Assembly (NCBI GenBank): GCA_963989385.1
Contig: OZ022503.1
Span: 51,954,858 to 52,018,857 of the forward strand
Direction of reading: 5' to 3'
Source: Ctena decussata
Lineage: Eukaryota > Mollusca > Bivalvia > Lucinida > Lucinidae
Length of the DNA: 64,000 nucleotides
The position numbers were made by a program, and so were the translations under genes. Positions 62,454-64,000 of the stretch are shown here, one piece after another. Numbering within the stretch: the stretch's first letter is position 1; each line of letters begins with the position of its first letter. Under the pieces are notes generated by a model. It was not told the DNA's origin. It did not search any database and was given only the letters and a program-made list of their open reading frames with translations.

Positions 62454-62700
62454 GAATAAATCTGTTATCATTGAATGTGGCTGGATAATTTGGAGTTGCG
62501 CCACGCGAATAAAGTCTTCAGATGAACATTTGCGAACTGCTCCTATGCACAGTCTGCTCAGTAAGTGCACAGAAAGTCAAAACACGCAACATCTTACTAA
62601 TTCCAGCGCAGACTACACTTTTTCTGACTAGATTGCGCATTTACGCAGATTAGTCTAAGCAGTGCAGGCTCTCTCGTAAAAAGGTTCGGAATGAAAAATT
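62454..62700. repeat. Flank containing a decayed relic of the subrepeat monomer
   Basis: The stretch TTTCTGACTAGATTGCGCAT (62618-62640 region), followed by TTACGCAGATTAG, aligns with CTCTGACAGACTGCGCAGTT...GCATAGACTTA of subrepeat B, and GCTCATAACGTTAAAAG (about 62720) matches GGTTCATAACGTTCAACAAAAG. The similarity is patchy. It suggests an old, unhomogenised satellite copy outside the present array. A 65-codon frame here (62434-62631) has no recognisable feature. Confidence 0.4.
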
Positions 62701-62740
62701 TTCACACCTATAAAATAGCTCATAACGTTAAAAGATTTGT

Positions 62741-63033
62741 TAAATGTACACACTAATAATTTGCAAGGTTATACATTCGGATACTCATAGAACAACGCAT
62801 CTATATTTAGAAACTGAAAGTAAAAATGTTTTGAAGGATAAAGTGCGTATTTTAAAATATCAGTTTAAGAAGAAAATGAAATCGGCTCTAAGTCTGAAAA
62901 AGCCGAAGGATTCAAATTGAGTGTTTTCCCCCTTTCAATATTATTTTGAACAAAAAAGGAATGTACCCAGATTTGAAGAAACAAAATTTCCATAGCTTTC
63001 TTTTCGGTAATCCTCCTCACCTGCCTTGAACGC
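62741..63033. other. Unique AT-rich flank, nothing recognised
   Basis: Array similarity fades by here. I see no gene, repeat or RNA signature; short frames only. Confidence 0.5.
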
Positions 63034-63131
63034 CCCTCCCTTTCCTACCCCCCCCCCCCCCCCTCCTCTCTCTCTCTCCCCCCCAACCCCCAACCACACA
63101 CATACATCCAAATTCACACACACACCAACCA
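63034..63131. repeat. Compound low-complexity tract: C16, (CT)n, C-runs, (CA)n
   Basis: A 16-base C run at 63048-63063, then a CT-rich stretch, C7 and C5 runs and CACACA tracts. The open frames across it (minus 62941-63165 and plus 63026-63313) translate to low-complexity G- or P-rich peptides and are artefacts. Confidence 0.95.
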
Positions 63132-63557
63132 TCCACTTGTTTGGTTTAAACAGTTTTTTATTCAATTACTTTATACATAGCACAAATTATACAAATACTA
63201 CAAATACAATGAATATACAAAAGGGTTTCAGAAGAAAGTCAATTGACTTATTTGAATCTGTATCCCATGATTGCAATGAATACAAGTTCCATACAAATGT
63301 GATAGTCGAATAAATACCAATACAGTTTTATCTAATCAGCGGTATTTTGGAATAACTTAAAAATATTCCGTAAGGTAGTAATACTAGAAAGCTCAAATTA
63401 ACAGAAAGGAAAGAAAGAGGAAAAACAAAAGTAAACCGTTATAACGGTGTAACGTCCTACGTTTGTAATACTATTTCAGGTGAGTATAACAGTGAACAAG
63501 CTGAGAACTGTGCCTCCACGGGGAATGGATCGACACTCCATTCGCTCAAAGGCCGCG
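63132..63557. other. Unique flank, nothing recognised
   Basis: AT-rich to about 63480, then more GC-balanced. It contains a 14-bp palindrome ACCGTTATAACGGT (near 63436). No gene found. Confidence 0.5.
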
Positions 63558-63654
63558 CCCTCGGGCTCTATAATTACTGTACCCCAGGGCCCTATACTTA
63601 CCCCAGGGCTCTATACTACCCCAGGGCTCTAAACTACCCCAGGGCTCTATACTA
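63558..63654 (+). repeat. 18-bp minisatellite derived from a reverse transcriptase motif
   Basis: Three tandem 18-bp units at 63601-63618, 63619-63636 and 63637-63654 follow the pattern CCCCAGGGCTCTATACTA; a 19-bp copy (about 63582-63600) and a degenerate copy (63558-63575) precede them. Because 18 bp is six codons, the three units stay in frame and read PQGSIL, PQGSKL, PQGSIL. The last runs straight into the GPLLF of the adjoining reverse transcriptase fragment, where PQGSxLGP is the expected conserved motif. Confidence 0.75.
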
Positions 63655-63734
63655 GGTCCCCTTCTCTTTTTAGTCTATATTAACGATATAAATTCTAAAA
63701 TCAGACTCTTTGCGGCGACACAAGCTTGTACATC
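63637..63734 (+). pseudogene. Fragment of a non-LTR retrotransposon reverse transcriptase (broken)
   Basis: In frame from 63637 the sequence reads PQGSIL, GPLLFLVYINDI and, after a few residues, KIRLFA. This matches the palm region of Jockey/RTE/CR1-type reverse transcriptases (PQGSxLGPLLFxxYINDL...LFADDT). Such enzymes copy LINE RNA into DNA at a nick. At the catalytic FADD site (about 63715-63717) one base is missing, so the following DTSLYI-like stretch (63717-63734) is in another frame. Only about 33 codons remain, with no fingers or endonuclease domain in the window. It is a dead remnant. Confidence 0.7.
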
Positions 63735-63809
63735 CACTTTTTTCTTGGTGTACAACAGGGAGAACCTTTTATCTTTTTACCTTTTATCGTGCCACTGTTT
63801 AAATCTTAT
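63735..63809 (+). pseudogene. Possible second reverse transcriptase scrap
   Basis: In the frame of the preceding DTSLYI-like stretch the next residues read HFFLGVQQGEPF, which recalls the GVxQG motif of another reverse transcriptase type; the frame ends at TAA 63810-63812. In an intact enzyme this motif lies upstream of FADD, so the order is wrong and it may be chance. Confidence 0.2.
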
Positions 63810-63812
63810 TAA

Positions 63813-64000
63813 ACAAGAGCAACAAATCCATTCATTTGAAAAATCGATATTTTGTTAGTAAGCAGATATACTGGTGAACTGCGGGGTTTTCGCGCAAAAA
63901 CATTAAATAATTTTTCAAATATAGTTAAATTCCCCCAATTATTTTTACGTTTCTCCTGTTAAAATATGTATCTAGAGAAAGAATAATTATTGCAGATTTC
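63813..64000. other. Unique AT-rich flank, nothing recognised
   Basis: No gene, repeat or RNA signal seen up to the window edge. Confidence 0.4.

Noticed and set aside
63026..63313. 95-codon proline-rich open frame and its antisense glycine-rich frame
   Set aside because: Translation of the C16, CT and CA low-complexity tract; no domain.

Overview
The window is dominated by one tandem array. Positions 1-62382 hold a head-to-tail repeat with a unit of about 3.81 kb (individual units 3808-3813 bp). The array enters from beyond the left edge and runs for about 16.4 unit lengths; I number the units from the 5S-like segment, which occurs 17 times. The last about 1.6 kb (62383-64000) is the right-hand edge of the array and unique, AT-rich flanking DNA. 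I find no convincing protein-coding gene. The open frames recur only because the DNA recurs: they overlap SINEs and internal satellite repeats and carry no recognisable domain.

The organism is a multicellular animal, probably a mollusc. The evidence is two tRNA-derived SINEs with target-site duplications whose 3' bodies (the TCAC-type tail after a GACGTTAAAC motif, and the GATATAACTGAAAT...GACGTAAAA body with an ATC-type tail) resemble, from memory, SINEs common in gastropods and bivalves. A 5S rRNA-like segment and a non-LTR retrotransposon remnant fit the same picture. This taxonomic call is inference.

Layout of one unit (coordinates of unit 1): a 118-bp 5S rRNA-like segment on the minus strand ending in a TTTT terminator (287-404); a near-perfect hairpin (576-634); a degenerate piece related to a short ACGTC-rich inverted-repeat element (about 725-823); a lone Pol III A-box (about 855-960); SINE-1 on the plus strand (1026-1183); SINE-2 on the minus strand (1228-1428); two diverged copies of an about 0.67-0.70 kb subrepeat, each built of two still older about 190-bp monomers (1189-2775, with SINE-2 inside the first copy); a pair of ACGTC-rich inverted-repeat MITE-like elements (3019-3129 and 3139-3239); and an AT-rich remainder followed by a GTAGAC-rich stretch leading to the next 5S-like segment.

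The most interesting part is the right edge. The terminal, partial unit (61280-62382) has SINE-1 but not SINE-2: at 62211-62222 there is one intact copy of the 12-bp target that flanks SINE-2 in the other 16 units. It is an in-array empty site. It implies that SINE-2 entered one unit and was then spread through the array, while the edge unit escaped. The same polarity is seen in a SINE-2 A-box mutation, in unit-specific variants, and in a rearranged unit fragment plus a decayed monomer just outside the array. Further right, an 18-bp minisatellite appears to be an in-frame amplification of the PQGSxL motif of a non-LTR reverse transcriptase, directly joined to the following GPLLFLVYIND segment.
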